Origin: Bacillus fonticola
GTDB lineage: Bacteria > Bacillota > Bacilli > Bacillales > JC228
Length of the DNA stretch: 64,000 nucleotides
Direction of reading: 5' to 3'
Assembly (NCBI RefSeq): GCF_012955605.1
Contig: NZ_CP052135.1
Span: 2,678,711-2,742,710 of the forward strand
The notes under the pieces were generated by a model. That model worked only from the letters and a program-made list of their open reading frames with translations, was not told the DNA's origin and ran no database searches. A program made the position numbers and the translations under genes. Positions 1 through 8,906 of the stretch are shown here, one piece after another (positions within the stretch are counted from its first letter, which is position 1; each line of letters starts with the position of its first letter).

Positions 1-1795
1 CAATATAAGGTCCGTGAGTTGTGACGTGGTCAATCATCGCTTCCACGTACGATTCTGAAATCATTTCTTTTTGAACAAGTGGCTCGGCTGCTAACTGAAT
101 CGCCTGTTGCCAATTTTCTGCGGACGGTAGCTTTTGTACGACATCTTCTGTTAGTAGAGAAAAGAGATCTCTCTTCGCACGGTGTATGACTGGTGTTCCT
201 TGCTGGCTAGTTGCCCATTCTTGAAGCACCTGCCGGAACCTCGCACGATCTTTTACCATGGCGTAGCTTTCCAACTGATGCATCAAAGCATCCACTGCAG
301 ATTCTGTTACTGTAGAAGGTTTTCCACCCGGATACATCGTGCGAAAGATTTGCTCTACCTGATCGTCCTTTATGATAGGATCCACGTAAAACGTTGGTAC
401 GTCTTGCTTTGGCAAAGGAACCGTCGTCACGATAACATCTACATTCAAATGCTCCCGCCGTTCAAACTGCCGCTTCGATACGACTTCGACTATATCTATA
501 TCTGTGAACACGTGCTCGAGCTTACTTTTCAAAAATTGACTCGTTCCGACACCATGAATGCAAACAATCATCATTCGTTTTCGTTTCGTAAGCTGAACCT
601 CATCTTTTCGTAGCCAGCCACCAAAGTGCAAGGCAATAAGCGCAATTTCACTATCAGAAACGCTTCTTCCAGCTAAATTTTCAAACACAGGGATCACACG
701 CTTTGTAAGTTGGAATATATCCCGATACTTTTCCTGAATGTGCTCTGTAAGCGGTACTTCTTCTTCCAATCCAAACCGCACTCGTTGCAAACAAGGCTTC
801 AAATGGACGAGCAGCTGGTGTTCCAAAGACTCTTGGTTAGAGAAGACAATACAAGCGTACATTTGGAATTCCTGTACCATTTTCCGAATCACCCATTTAA
901 GTGGTTGATCCTCATCCTCTACCTTTACTGTCTCTACTTTCGTGCTTAGGATTAGCTGCGTGATGAAAGCAGTCTCGCCATGAGAAAACGTCGATCCAAG
1001 TATGTCCGGTAACTTTGCACAAACTTGTTTGGCGGATTGAAACGCTTTTGTTTGTGAAAGAATCGCGATCTCCTCTTCAGAAAGATGTATACCCGCTCCT
1101 TGCTGAATTCTTCGTGACACAAGGACGATCTTCAAGGCAAGCTGTGACAACGCTTCATCCGCGAATCTGGCACCATACTCCCTTTCCGCCTCTGTCAGTA
1201 ACTGCGTGATCAGCTTGCTATCCTTTTGTACGGAGGAGAATTTCGCCGCACGTATAGCCAGCAACAGCCATGGCACACGGTCAACCGCGTTAAAGTCGGG
1301 TGGCAAAATGGAGAACAGCAACCGACGCTGTTTGGACTCTTCTCCCTCGACGACATATCCGCGGCCACGCACCGATACGACTTCTAGCTCGTACTTGGCA
1401 AACAAACTCCGCACTTTATGCAGATCTTCTAACACCGTGTTCCGGCTCACTTCTAAACTCTTGGCCAAATCCTCAACATGTACGGATTCCGCAGCACATA
1501 GCAGGAGGAACACCATGCATGAGACACGCTCTTCGGGAGATAAGATGTACGTGACCGTAGAAGCTGGAGACAGACTCTGCAATGCCGTCTTTGTTTGTTC
1601 ATCCAATCCGTATCCCACACCACGTAAATGCACGACCGGCGATAGGTGTTGATCCCGCAACCACTCATTCACCTTATCTAAATCGTGATACACCGCCCGA
1701 CGTGAAATAGAGAAACGAGATGCCAATACAGAAACAGATAACGGCTGCTCTGAAACGTGCAGAACCTTTAACAACTCATAACTTCGCTGATCCAT
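1..1795 (-). CDS. PRD-domain PTS transcriptional regulator, partial (MtlR/UlaR type)
   Basis: The gene runs off the left edge; about 598 codons are visible. The start is the ATG at 1793-1795, seven bases after a GAGGGGG ribosome binding site. Reading the minus strand I see two N-terminal helix-turn-helix segments (about residues 15-40 and 95-120), two PRD modules (about 200-400; the second contains DSEIALIALHFGGW with a candidate regulatory His), an EIIB-like domain near residue 405 (VCIHGVGTS, with the P-loop Cys) and the beginning of an EIIA domain near 540, cut just after HGPYI. The order HTH-HTH-PRD-PRD-EIIB-EIIA is that of MtlR/LicR-type activators, controlled by PTS phosphorylation; the HGPYI context resembles ascorbate/mannitol-class EIIA. 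PRD1 shows no obvious His in its conserved segment. Which sugar it controls cannot be told, as the transporter must lie outside the window. Confidence 0.9.
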   Translation of the reverse strand, partial: MDQRSYELLKVLHVSEQPLSVSVLASRFSISRRAVYHDLDKVNEWLRDQHLSPVVHLRGVGYGLDEQTKTALQSLSPASTVTYILSPEERVSCMVFLLLCAAESVHVEDLAKSLEVSRNTVLEDLHKVRSLFAKYELEVVSVRGRGYVVEGEESKQRRLLFSILPPDFNAVDRVPWLLLAIRAAKFSSVQKDSKLITQLLTEAEREYGARFADEALSQLALKIVLVSRRIQQGAGIHLSEEEIAILSQTKAFQSAKQVCAKLPDILGSTFSHGETAFITQLILSTKVETVKVEDEDQPLKWVIRKMVQEFQMYACIVFSNQESLEHQLLVHLKPCLQRVRFGLEEEVPLTEHIQEKYRDIFQLTKRVIPVFENLAGRSVSDSEIALIALHFGGWLRKDEVQLTKRKRMMIVCIHGVGTSQFLKSKLEHVFTDIDIVEVVSKRQFERREHLNVDVIVTTVPLPKQDVPTFYVDPIIKDDQVEQIFRTMYPGGKPSTVTESAVDALMHQLESYAMVKDRARFRQVLQEWATSQQGTPVIHRAKRDLFSLLTEDVVQKLPSAENWQQAIQLAAEPLVQKEMISESYVEAMIDHVTTHGPYI

Positions 1796-1822
1796 CTAGT
1801 CACCCCCTCAAGTCGTACTGTG

Positions 1823-1851
1823 ATTCGACAAATTTCGGGTCGTACCAGTTC
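1823..1851 (+). repeat. Dispersed repeat containing a Spo0A-type box
   Basis: The sequence ATTCGACAAATTTCGGGT followed by a GTACCAGTTC tail recurs seven times in this window (here, 9791, 48119, 48156 inverted, 55163, 60722, 60764). It sits upstream of the PRD regulator. Read on the other strand each copy contains TTTGTCGAA, which matches the Spo0A box consensus. Confidence 0.75.
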
Positions 1852-1879
1852 TTGTGAGAAAACAGTCTTGCTAGTTTGG

Positions 1880-1978
1880 GCCCACACGTTGTGGGTTAGA
1901 AAGGCGTTGCGCTCGCAAGGAGGCGAGTGTGCCTATGTTTCGCGAACTTAGCCTTTCCTCCTCAATTATATGGAAAGG
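1880..1978. repeat. Interspersed intergenic repeat
   Basis: The segment with AGAAAGGCGTTGC ... TTAGCCTTTCCTCCT is an imperfect inverted repeat (AGAAAGGC/GCCTTTC) and recurs at 27080-27126 inside another repeat. No coding potential is visible. The remainder of the 1796-2122 gap shows nothing beyond the terminator at 2073. Confidence 0.6.
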
Positions 1979-2072
1979 CCCCCTGATTCAATAGACCAAA
2001 TGTTGCACAAAGGGTTGTGCGGGGATTGGGTGGCGGCTGGTTGTGGTTGGAAGTACGAGAGATTTATGTATG

Positions 2073-2110
2073 TAAAAAGGTAGCTGGTTTTTACACCTAG
2101 CTACCTTCTA
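2073..2110 (-). terminator. Rho-independent terminator of the 2123-3102 gene
   Basis: AAGGTAGCT pairs with AGCTACCTT around a 12-base loop, and on the minus strand the stem is followed by a T run. It lies just beyond the stop codon at 2123. Confidence 0.8.
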
Positions 2111-2122
2111 CAGGGAAGCTCC

Positions 2123-3102
2123 CTAACCTAAATTATTGCCTTCAAATCCGTCCGGATCTGACCGCAAATACCCAGTCTCTCCTCCGCGTTCGTACGATTC
2201 CACTACGGTGCCTTCAGCTGTCGTATAGCCACTTACTTCATGCGGGGCTACAAGGTGCACACCCGGATCTTCCAAGGTAAAATCTGTCGGCGATACTAGA
2301 GCTCCAACACCTTCGAAGGCTTCCGCTACATCAGCAACTGCACCAACTCCTAGGAAGGTGAGACCCAGCATCGTAGCACTTTTGAAAAACTGTGTATCAT
2401 CTCCGACCATTATCGAGTCTACAAGATTGAAAGCATGTCGAATCGGGGCTGTTAGAATAGAAAAAACAGTGCCCAATATCGTTTTCTTTTCTATACGACT
2501 AAGTTGAGAAATGGCTATTCGCAGTTTGGTTTCACGAGCAGCCAATTGTACGTTTGCTTTGCCTGCATAATATTCCATTACCTTTAATTTATTCATTTCC
2601 TCACGGTGAAGCCTAGGAAACATCTTTTGATAGCGGAGCTGCCTGTCACCCAATCGCGTCATCCATCTTTTCGTTTGTCTTGCTGAATGCTCTAAATCCT
2701 CATAATACTCAGCAGCAGATCGGGTCACATAAAGCTCATGCAAATACTTTAATAACCTGCTTAAAGCCTTCGGGTCGATATTGCGCGCTTCGTATTCCTG
2801 CTTTTCTTCCTCAAATTGCGCCTCCAGATGTGGGGCAATTTTTTTTCATCTATGTACGAGCATTGCAAACTGTTTTGTAGTGTCACGATGCTAAAGTCTA
2901 AACACATAGTGAGATCCTCGTGAAATTCTTGATATACGCGCCTTACTTTGTAAAAGGTCAGCCCTTTCGGTAAAATACTTAAAAACCCATTCGCATACAT
3001 CCGCATTAGCTTTCTCCGCTCTTGTCTCTTACGCACTCCTTGACGAATAAGAACAATCACGGCAAATAAAATAAACATAGTAAACAATTCCATACACATC
3101 AC
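2123..3102 (-). pseudogene. Membrane-anchored unknown protein split by a shift at an A8 run
   Basis: Two minus-strand frames form one protein. The first (3102 to 2761) starts with a hydrophobic segment (residues 4-21) and a basic RKRQERRK stretch and ends after DEKK; the second continues from the same point as IAPHLEAQFEEEKQEYEARN and runs through HELYVTRSAAEYYEDLEHSARQ to the stop at 2123. The frames meet at GATG followed by eight A residues (2839-2848). A -1 shift there gives about 326 codons, and coding character continues smoothly across the junction. The second half has a helical, charged region followed by a hydrophobic segment (FFKSATMLGLTFLGVGAVADVAEAF). I recognise no family. The shift may be a real mutation, a sequencing error in a homopolymer, or programmed slippage. 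A terminator follows. Confidence 0.7.
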
Positions 3103-3391
3103 CTACCAATAATTAAAATCGGCCATCATTACTATTACTATCGGACTACAAAACGGATATTTGAATGGAAGTGGAAACTTTTACAGATCATGAAGACAAA
3201 GATTGTTCACACTGCGCACTTATTACAGTTAACTACAAGCCTATATTTACGGAGTTTTTTGTGATACGATAAAGAGCACTTGGAGTGAAGTGGAAACGAT
3301 GCTAAATTCCTCGAAAAAATACTAATAACTTCTCTCTGTAATGGATATAACTAGAAAAAATCAGAGTTGAGTATACAAAAGGAGTTCATGC
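3103..3391. other. Divergent intergenic region, no gene seen
   Basis: This AT-rich spacer separates the split membrane gene (minus) from the desaturase (plus). The only element I can defend is the AAAGGAG ribosome binding site at about 3379-3385. No promoter hexamers stand out with good spacing. Confidence 0.5.
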
Positions 3392-4492
3392 ATGAAAGAA
3401 CTACATTCATTTGGTTGGTACGCGTCACGCGTTGCAAAAAAATTACCAAAACACGTTTTAAAGCCGGTACCTTCTCGTCTTTGGGGTGGTCTCGTCTATC
3501 TACTGATCTCTCTCGCAGGTCTAACATCGATTATCATGTTTGATATGAGTCCTTGGTTTTACTTATTGATCGCCTTTGTACTCGGGAACAGCTTTGCTTC
3601 AATGGGGTTTTTAGGACATGAAATACTTCATGGAACCGTGGTGAAAAAACCTTGGGTACGAAATTTCCTTGGAGCCGTAGCCTTTTGGCCGCTTAGCACG
3701 GGGCCACGCCTTTGGAGAAAGTGGCACAACATGGACCATCACGTGCATACACAGCACGAAGAACTCGACCCAGATTCTTGGCCAAGCCTTCGTCAACTAT
3801 CAAAAATTAAAATTCTACGCTGGATCTATAAACTACCCCTTCCAGTACGTGCATTTTTCAGCTTTTTGTCGCTGACGATCACATTTACGATGCATTCTTT
3901 ACGGATGTTTGTCGTGTACTTGAAGGAATTCAAAAGCACGAACCGCCCAATGGTTGTTGTTCAACTTATTCTTCCTTGGGTCACCTGGATCGGATTACTC
4001 GTTTGGATCGGACCACTAAAATGGCTCTTTGCGTTTGTGATACCACTATTGATCGCAAACTTTATCGTCATGGCGTATATCTCAACGAACCACAGACTTA
4101 ACCCACTCGTTCCAGTCAATGATCCGCTCGCAAACAGCTTGACGGTGACGGTGCCAAAATGGGTCGACGCCCTACACTTTAACTTTTCGTACCACACAGA
4201 GCACCACCTTTTTCCGGCGATGAGCTCTAAATATTACCCGATGGTGAAAGAACACATTAAGAGTATGTGGCCAGAACGCTATCATGAAATGCCGATGACA
4301 AAGGCGTTAGTCACACTGTGGAGAACACCACGTGTCTACCATGATGACGGTACCGCTCTCATTGATCCATATCCAGGCAATGTATACGGATCACTCGGAC
4401 ACGGCCTAGATCCAGCGAAAATCAAATTTCAAAAGCTCAACCTAAAAGGGACGGCTTTCTTTTTGAAAAAGGGCAAGACGGAGAAGGCTTAG
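3392..4492 (+). CDS. Membrane fatty-acid desaturase
   Basis: A 366-residue integral membrane protein with the three histidine boxes of acyl-lipid desaturases: GHEILHG (H76, H80), HNMDHH (H112, H116, H117) and HTEHH near residue 270, which together bind the di-iron centre. Hydrophobic segments lie at about 32-72 and 150-235. The family introduces double bonds into membrane acyl chains using O2 and an electron donor; in bacilli such enzymes adjust membrane fluidity, often on cold shock. The start ATG follows AAAGGAG with good spacing. The gene is monocistronic, with its own terminator. Substrate position and cold induction are inference; no DesK/DesR pair is visible here. Confidence 0.9.
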   Translation: MKELHSFGWYASRVAKKLPKHVLKPVPSRLWGGLVYLLISLAGLTSIIMFDMSPWFYLLIAFVLGNSFASMGFLGHEILHGTVVKKPWVRNFLGAVAFWPLSTGPRLWRKWHNMDHHVHTQHEELDPDSWPSLRQLSKIKILRWIYKLPLPVRAFFSFLSLTITFTMHSLRMFVVYLKEFKSTNRPMVVVQLILPWVTWIGLLVWIGPLKWLFAFVIPLLIANFIVMAYISTNHRLNPLVPVNDPLANSLTVTVPKWVDALHFNFSYHTEHHLFPAMSSKYYPMVKEHIKSMWPERYHEMPMTKALVTLWRTPRVYHDDGTALIDPYPGNVYGSLGHGLDPAKIKFQKLNLKGTAFFLKKGKTEKA

Positions 4493-4500
4493 TAGCTTTT

Positions 4501-4547
4501 GAAAAGGCGCAAAACACAAATTGATGTGTTTGCGCCTTTTCTTATTC
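4501..4547 (+). terminator. Rho-independent terminator of the desaturase gene
   Basis: GAAAAGGCGCAAA pairs with TTTGCGCCTTTTC around a short loop, directly after the desaturase stop codon, followed by a T-rich stretch. Confidence 0.85.
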
Positions 4548-4604
4548 GTTTTTGCTATCGTCAATCTCGCAACAAGGCATTGGTACCTTTTCGGATCTGA
4601 TGAG

Positions 4605-5340
4605 TGTGAGTATTTGGTTCTTGAGTCTGAGCATTTGCCCCTGAGTCTGAGCATTTCCTCCCAAGTCTGAGCATTTGTCCCTGAGTCTGAGCATTTCCCC
4701 CCAAGTCTGAGCATTTCTCCCTGAGTCTGAGCATTCCCCCCTGAGTCTGAGCATTCACCCTCAAGTCTGAGCATTTCCCCCCAAGTCTGCGCATTCCCCC
4801 TCAAGTCTGAGCATTCCCCCCCAAGTCTGAGCATTTCCCCCCAAGTCTGAGCATTTGTCCCTGAGTCTGAGCATTTCCCCCCAAGTCTGAGCATTTGTCC
4901 CTGAGTCTGAGCATTTCCTCCCAAGTCTGAGCATTCACCCTCAAGTCTGAGCATTCCCCCTCAAGTCTGAGCATTTCCCCCCAAGTCTGAGCATTCACCC
5001 TCAAGTCTGAGCATTCACCCTCAAGTCTGAGCATTCACCCTCAAGTCTGAGCATTTGTCCCTGAGTCTGAGCATTCCCTCCCAAGTCTGAGCATTTCCTC
5101 CCAAGTCTGAGCATTTGTCCCTGAGTCTGAGCATTCACCCTCAAGTCTGAGCATTTGCCCCTGAGTCTGAGCATTTGTCCCTGAGTCTGAGCATCCCCCC
5201 CCCAAGTCTGAGCATTCCCCCTCAAGTCTGAGCATTCCCCCTCAAGTCTGAGCATCCCCCCCCCAAGTCTGAGCATTCCCCCTCAAGTCTGAGCATTTCC
5301 CCCTCAAGTCTGAGCATTCCCCCCCCAAGTCTGCGCATTT
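4605..5340. repeat. Tandem 20-bp repeat array A (about 36 units)
   Basis: The unit GTCTGAGCATTTCCCCCCAA repeats head to tail. GTCTGAGCATT is nearly invariant; the remaining nine bases alternate between a few forms (TCCCCCCAA, TGTCCCTGA, CACCCTCAA, CCCCCTCAA, TCCTCCCAA). From 4625 to about 5185 the register is exactly 20 bp; the last units gain single C residues. The left edge decays over one unit near 4605 and the right edge stops abruptly before the truncated gene at 5409. All three minus-strand frames lack stops simply because the unit has none, so no protein is called. It shares period and design, but not sequence, with the arrays at 39201 and 54131. Confidence 0.95.
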
Positions 5341-5408
5341 GAAATAGGCGAGCTAGGCATGTAATAAACTGTTCCAGGCACGTGTGATGGACTTCCCCCA
5401 CTTTTGCC

Positions 5409-5909
5409 ATGATGTCTCAAATGACCGGCGAAGAGATTGATCAAGATCAATTAAAAAAACAAATTGCAGAAAGCATGGTCGGACAGGAGCTCCTTATACA
5501 GGAAGCAGATACCCGTGATATTAACGTTTCAGAAGAAGACTTCAATGAAACACTCGATCGATTAGCATCCCAAAATGGACTCGAATCCAAAGATGAATCT
5601 TTGGCCGCTTTGGAAGAACAAGGCATGGGTAAAGAAGAAGTCATGTCTCAATTGGAACCGCAAGTAAAAGTAGATTTGCTTGTCGCTAGTGAGTCTGGTG
5701 ACATCACACCTACGGATGAAGAGCTACAAGCAGCTTATGATCAGATGGTAGCCCAGCAAGAGCAAGCAGGGGAAGATGCAGAAGCTCCATCTTTTGATGA
5801 AGTGAAACCAGACCTTGAAGAAGAGGTAAAGATGCAAAAAGAGTCAGAAGCCGTTCAAGCACTGGTTACAAAACTGCGTGAAGGTGCAGACGTTACGGTG
5901 AATATTTAA
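5409..5909 (+). pseudogene. 5'-truncated SurA/PrsA-like N-terminal domain lipoprotein
   Basis: The 166-residue reading frame matches the helical SurA N-terminal chaperone domain: QIAESMVGQELLIQEAD, FNETLDRLASQNG, TPTDEELQAAYDQM and a C-terminal VQALVTKLREGADVTVNI. Complete homologues in bacilli begin with a lipoprotein signal and a VNGEEI-type segment. Here that part is missing: the frame begins mid-domain, an in-frame TGA lies at 5385, and there is no ribosome binding site before 5409. Upstream is array A. Imperfect copies of a sequence resembling GGCGAGCTAAGCA flank the fragment (about 5347 and 5956). It keeps its own terminator. I read it as the 3' part of a gene whose start was lost; translation is doubtful. 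Confidence 0.75.
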
Positions 5910-5919
5910 TACCTTTGGA

Positions 5920-5953
5920 AAACCAGGTTCCGTTTTGGGACCTGGTTTTTTAA
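5920..5953 (+). terminator. Rho-independent terminator after the SurA-like fragment
   Basis: AAACCAGGTTCC pairs with GGGACCTGGTTT around GTTTT and runs into a T stretch. Confidence 0.88.
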
Positions 5954-6012
5954 TGGGCGAGCTAAGCACTTTATAAACCATAGCTACCTATCCCTCTGTC
6001 CCACCTAATATG

Positions 6013-8121
6013 TTATTTATTTTCCTTTACCGCTTTATCTTTCTCCAATAGCACAATGAATCCAGGTAGTAATATACCCCTGATTAAGAAGGTGTCTAAT
6101 AAAATTCCGACAGCCACTATAAAACCAAATACAAAAAGTAATTGAATCGGCTGTGTCATCAAGACTGCAAATGTAGCTGCAAGAACAATTCCTGCTGATG
6201 AAATGACACCACCTGTGTTCGCGACCGCAATCTCAACTGCATTTTTCACAGGATGGTTCCGCCTTTCTTCCTGGAATCTTGAGACTAAGATGATATTATA
6301 ATCAATTCCTAGGGCTACTAAGAAAACAAAGGAATATAGGGGAACCCGGTTGCTAATCGTATTTATATCAAAAAATATATTCGTTAAAAACATGCCTAAT
6401 CCTAATGCAGCAAGGAAAGAGACTAAGATCGTTCCCATCATGTAAATCGGCATCTTAATTGTTCCGGTTAAGAAGATAAGCATCACAAAAATTAAAAGGG
6501 TTTCCAATAGCACAATGACAATGACATCTCTATTATTCGTCGAACGATCGTCCACTTGTGTAGCGGTCTCACCTGAGAAATATAGGTTCCCGTCGAGATT
6601 ACTTTCCGCTAGGATCTGATCTGACTTTTGAATGATTTCATCCATCGCGTCAATAGTGGCAACTGCATAAGGACTTTCTTCAAAAGTAAGGGTGTATCTA
6701 ATAACTGTATCATCCTCTGCCATACCATTGATCCGAACATTACGGACAAGAGGCTGTGCAATAAGGACATCACTCAGTTTTACTTGCTGTTCACTTGTCA
6801 CTGTGTCATCAGCTTCTAATAAAACAGTAGTTGGCGCAAGATCTCCTTTATCAAATTTTTCTTCCAAAATTTCATAGCCCTGTCGTGAAGGCATATCTTC
6901 AGGGAAAGATTTTATTGTATCGAATTCATATTGAAGGTTAAATATATTCCCAGCCGACAAAAGAAGAAATATCCCAATTACAACTACTGAAAGGCCAGGC
7001 TTTCGAACAACAAAATGCCCCACCTTGCTCCATATAGTGTTTTTCTTGAGTTTGTCTCCTCCTACTTTAGGAATTTTAGGCCAGAAAGACTTTCTTCCGA
7101 ATAGAGTAAACAAAGCAGGAACTAATGTTATAGAAGCCAGCATAATAACGACCATTGTTGTGGCAAAGGTTGGAGCAAAATTCCGATAGTCACCAAATTG
7201 GGCAAAAAATAATACAAGCATTGCGGCTAAAACAGTACCACCTGAAAAGAAGACAGGCATCCCAGTCTCTCTCATTGCTGCTTTCATGGCATTAAATTTG
7301 CTTTCTTCCCTACTTAACTCTTCGCGAAAGCGGGAAAAGACAAATAGTGAATAATCAATGACTGAAGCAAATAAAAGGATGGACATGATTGATATCGTTT
7401 GATTGCTTAGTAGTAGGCCGGCTTTCCCCATTAACCCAAGCGTTTGCATAACAACCTCATAGACAAAAGCTGCGGCAATTAAGGGAATCATGGCCAGTAA
7501 TGGTGAACGATAAATAACCATTAATAAAACAAGAATTAAACCAACTGTTGAGAATAAAAGGACCAGATCGGCTCTGGAAAATAAATCCAGGGAGTCGGTT
7601 GCAATTCCGGCAGGACCTGTCATGTACAGATTTAAATCAGATGACTCCTCTACCACGTTAACAAGTTTCTCTTTTGCATCGTTAATTTCCTTTGTCTCTA
7701 AAGCAGAGTTGAAAGAAACAGGAATGACGGCGGTTGTTTCGTCCTCAGATAAGAGACCTGCTACTGCCTGAGGGGGTAAGGATGATAACTGAATCAAAAG
7801 TTCGAGTCCTTCGATCTCCTGACCTTCAATTGTACTAAAAAGTTCAACTATCTGACTAAATGCTAGACTACCTTCCTTTGCTTGAAAAATTAGAATGGCT
7901 GGAGTGCCTTTAAGATCTTGGAAGTATCTATCTACTTTTTTCTGTGCAATAACTGATTTGGCATTATCCGGTAGAGAAGCTATTCTTGAAACCTCATAAT
8001 CTTTCGCGTTTGGTGCAAGCGCAGCTAATAACAAGGTAACAACAAACCAAATGGATAAAGTAATCCACATTCCTCTTTTGGTTGAAACGCGGTCAGTCAC
8101 TGCTTGTAAGATTTTCTTCAT
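6013..8121 (-). CDS. MMPL/RND-family membrane exporter (YdfJ-like)
   Basis: A 702-residue protein with two copies of the MMPL unit: one N-terminal transmembrane helix, a large extracytoplasmic loop (about 35-180), then five helices including an SSD-like cluster (about 185-345), repeated in the second half (large loop about 390-520, helices 530-690). RND transporters of this family use the proton gradient to export lipids, drugs or other hydrophobic compounds. The N-terminus MKKILQAVTDRVSTKRGMW is typical. The gene follows a TetR regulator on the same strand and has its own promoter overlapping palindromic operator-like sites. The substrate is unknown; a toxic hydrophobic compound is a fair guess from the TetR pairing. 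Confidence 0.9.
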   Translation of the reverse strand: MKKILQAVTDRVSTKRGMWITLSIWFVVTLLLAALAPNAKDYEVSRIASLPDNAKSVIAQKKVDRYFQDLKGTPAILIFQAKEGSLAFSQIVELFSTIEGQEIEGLELLIQLSSLPPQAVAGLLSEDETTAVIPVSFNSALETKEINDAKEKLVNVVEESSDLNLYMTGPAGIATDSLDLFSRADLVLLFSTVGLILVLLMVIYRSPLLAMIPLIAAAFVYEVVMQTLGLMGKAGLLLSNQTISIMSILLFASVIDYSLFVFSRFREELSREESKFNAMKAAMRETGMPVFFSGGTVLAAMLVLFFAQFGDYRNFAPTFATTMVVIMLASITLVPALFTLFGRKSFWPKIPKVGGDKLKKNTIWSKVGHFVVRKPGLSVVVIGIFLLLSAGNIFNLQYEFDTIKSFPEDMPSRQGYEILEEKFDKGDLAPTTVLLEADDTVTSEQQVKLSDVLIAQPLVRNVRINGMAEDDTVIRYTLTFEESPYAVATIDAMDEIIQKSDQILAESNLDGNLYFSGETATQVDDRSTNNRDVIVIVLLETLLIFVMLIFLTGTIKMPIYMMGTILVSFLAALGLGMFLTNIFFDINTISNRVPLYSFVFLVALGIDYNIILVSRFQEERRNHPVKNAVEIAVANTGGVISSAGIVLAATFAVLMTQPIQLLFVFGFIVAVGILLDTFLIRGILLPGFIVLLEKDKAVKENK

Positions 8122-8175
8122 TATTTTTACCCTTCCTTCTCCGGAGGCTTTAAGTAAATGTTGTACTCAATAAGG

Positions 8176-8256
8176 TGACACAACTGTTACTTTTAATAAA
8201 AATAAAATTGACACCGCTGTCACCATCATTATCTGGTATAGTGACATAAGTGTCAA
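8176..8256 (-). promoter_or_regulatory. SigA-type promoter with three 33-bp-phased palindromic operators
   Basis: On the minus strand TTGACA (8251-8256) and GATAAT (8228-8233) are separated by exactly 17 bp. Three copies of the 14-mer TGACA-N4-TGTCA lie at 8242-8255 (overlapping the -35), 8209-8222 (near the start point) and 8176-8189 (one mismatch, TGTTA). Their starts are exactly 33 bp apart, about three helical turns, so all face one side of the DNA. The upstream site touches the tetR stop region. This layout suggests repression of the exporter by the adjacent TetR protein. Confidence 0.8.
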
Positions 8257-8832
8257 TTAACTTTTTATGAACATTCCGTTACGAAGCATTTCTTTAATTG
8301 AGCTAACCCAGACTGAATATGGAGTCTCAAAGTGATTAGGAATGGTAACCGACTGAAAGATGTATGAGAGCATTAAAGAGTTGGGAATATTTGGGTTAAG
8401 TTTCCCTTCCTTGAGACCAAGTTGAATGAAGTTCTCTAGATAAGAATACATGCTAATATGAAGCTGATCTAACTGCTTTTTATTATTCTGTACCTTTTGG
8501 TTGGTATGAGTAGGGATTTGTCTACCTATTTTAATAAGACGAAGGGTATCGGGCTTTCCAAAAAAAAGATCAATTAAAAAATCGAATTGTGCTTCAAATC
8601 CTTTATGAATTTCAATCTTTTTTAATTCAACAAGAAATTGATTCATTTCATAAACCATAAATTCAGAAATGAGCTCTTCTCTATTCACAAAATACTTATA
8701 TAAAGCTCCTCTTGATACCTCCAATTGATCTGCTAAAAGACTAATAGTAAATCCCTCATAGTCGTGGCGTAGAAGAAGAGCCCTGGTTGCTTGAAATAGA
8801 TCATCAGTAGAGAATTTACGTTCACGTGCCAT
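8257..8832 (-). CDS. TetR-family transcriptional repressor
   Basis: A 191-residue protein. The N-terminal HTH is clear (about residues 10-55: FSTDDLFQATRALLLRHDYEGFTI, then LADQLEVSRGALYKYFVNREEL, the classical TetR recognition helix). The C-terminal two thirds are a variable helical ligand domain. Start: ATG at 8830-8832 after GAGGTG. It is read towards the MMPL exporter 135 bp downstream, and the intervening region holds the phased palindromes, so it probably represses that gene and is relieved by a ligand. A TATAAT lies upstream of its own start (about 8848). Whether it autoregulates is unclear, because no palindrome of the same kind is visible upstream of it. Confidence 0.9.
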   Translation of the reverse strand: MARERKFSTDDLFQATRALLLRHDYEGFTISLLADQLEVSRGALYKYFVNREELISEFMVYEMNQFLVELKKIEIHKGFEAQFDFLIDLFFGKPDTLRLIKIGRQIPTHTNQKVQNNKKQLDQLHISMYSYLENFIQLGLKEGKLNPNIPNSLMLSYIFQSVTIPNHFETPYSVWVSSIKEMLRNGMFIKS

Positions 8833-8906
8833 TTTTTCACCTCGATTTTATTATAGAACAAATTTGGACAGTGGGACAGGCACAGACCCAACTAAATATC
8901 CCTCTT

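Noticed and set aside
1206-1668. Plus- and minus-strand frames inside the PRD regulator
   Set aside because: Shadows of the real minus-strand gene, whose domains are continuous from 1795 to the left edge.
4442-5410. Several long minus-strand reading frames of the LRLGGKCSDLGGNAQT type
   Set aside because: They arise because the 20-bp unit contains no stop in any minus frame; all three frames are open at once, no ribosome sites are present, and the composition follows the repeat exactly.
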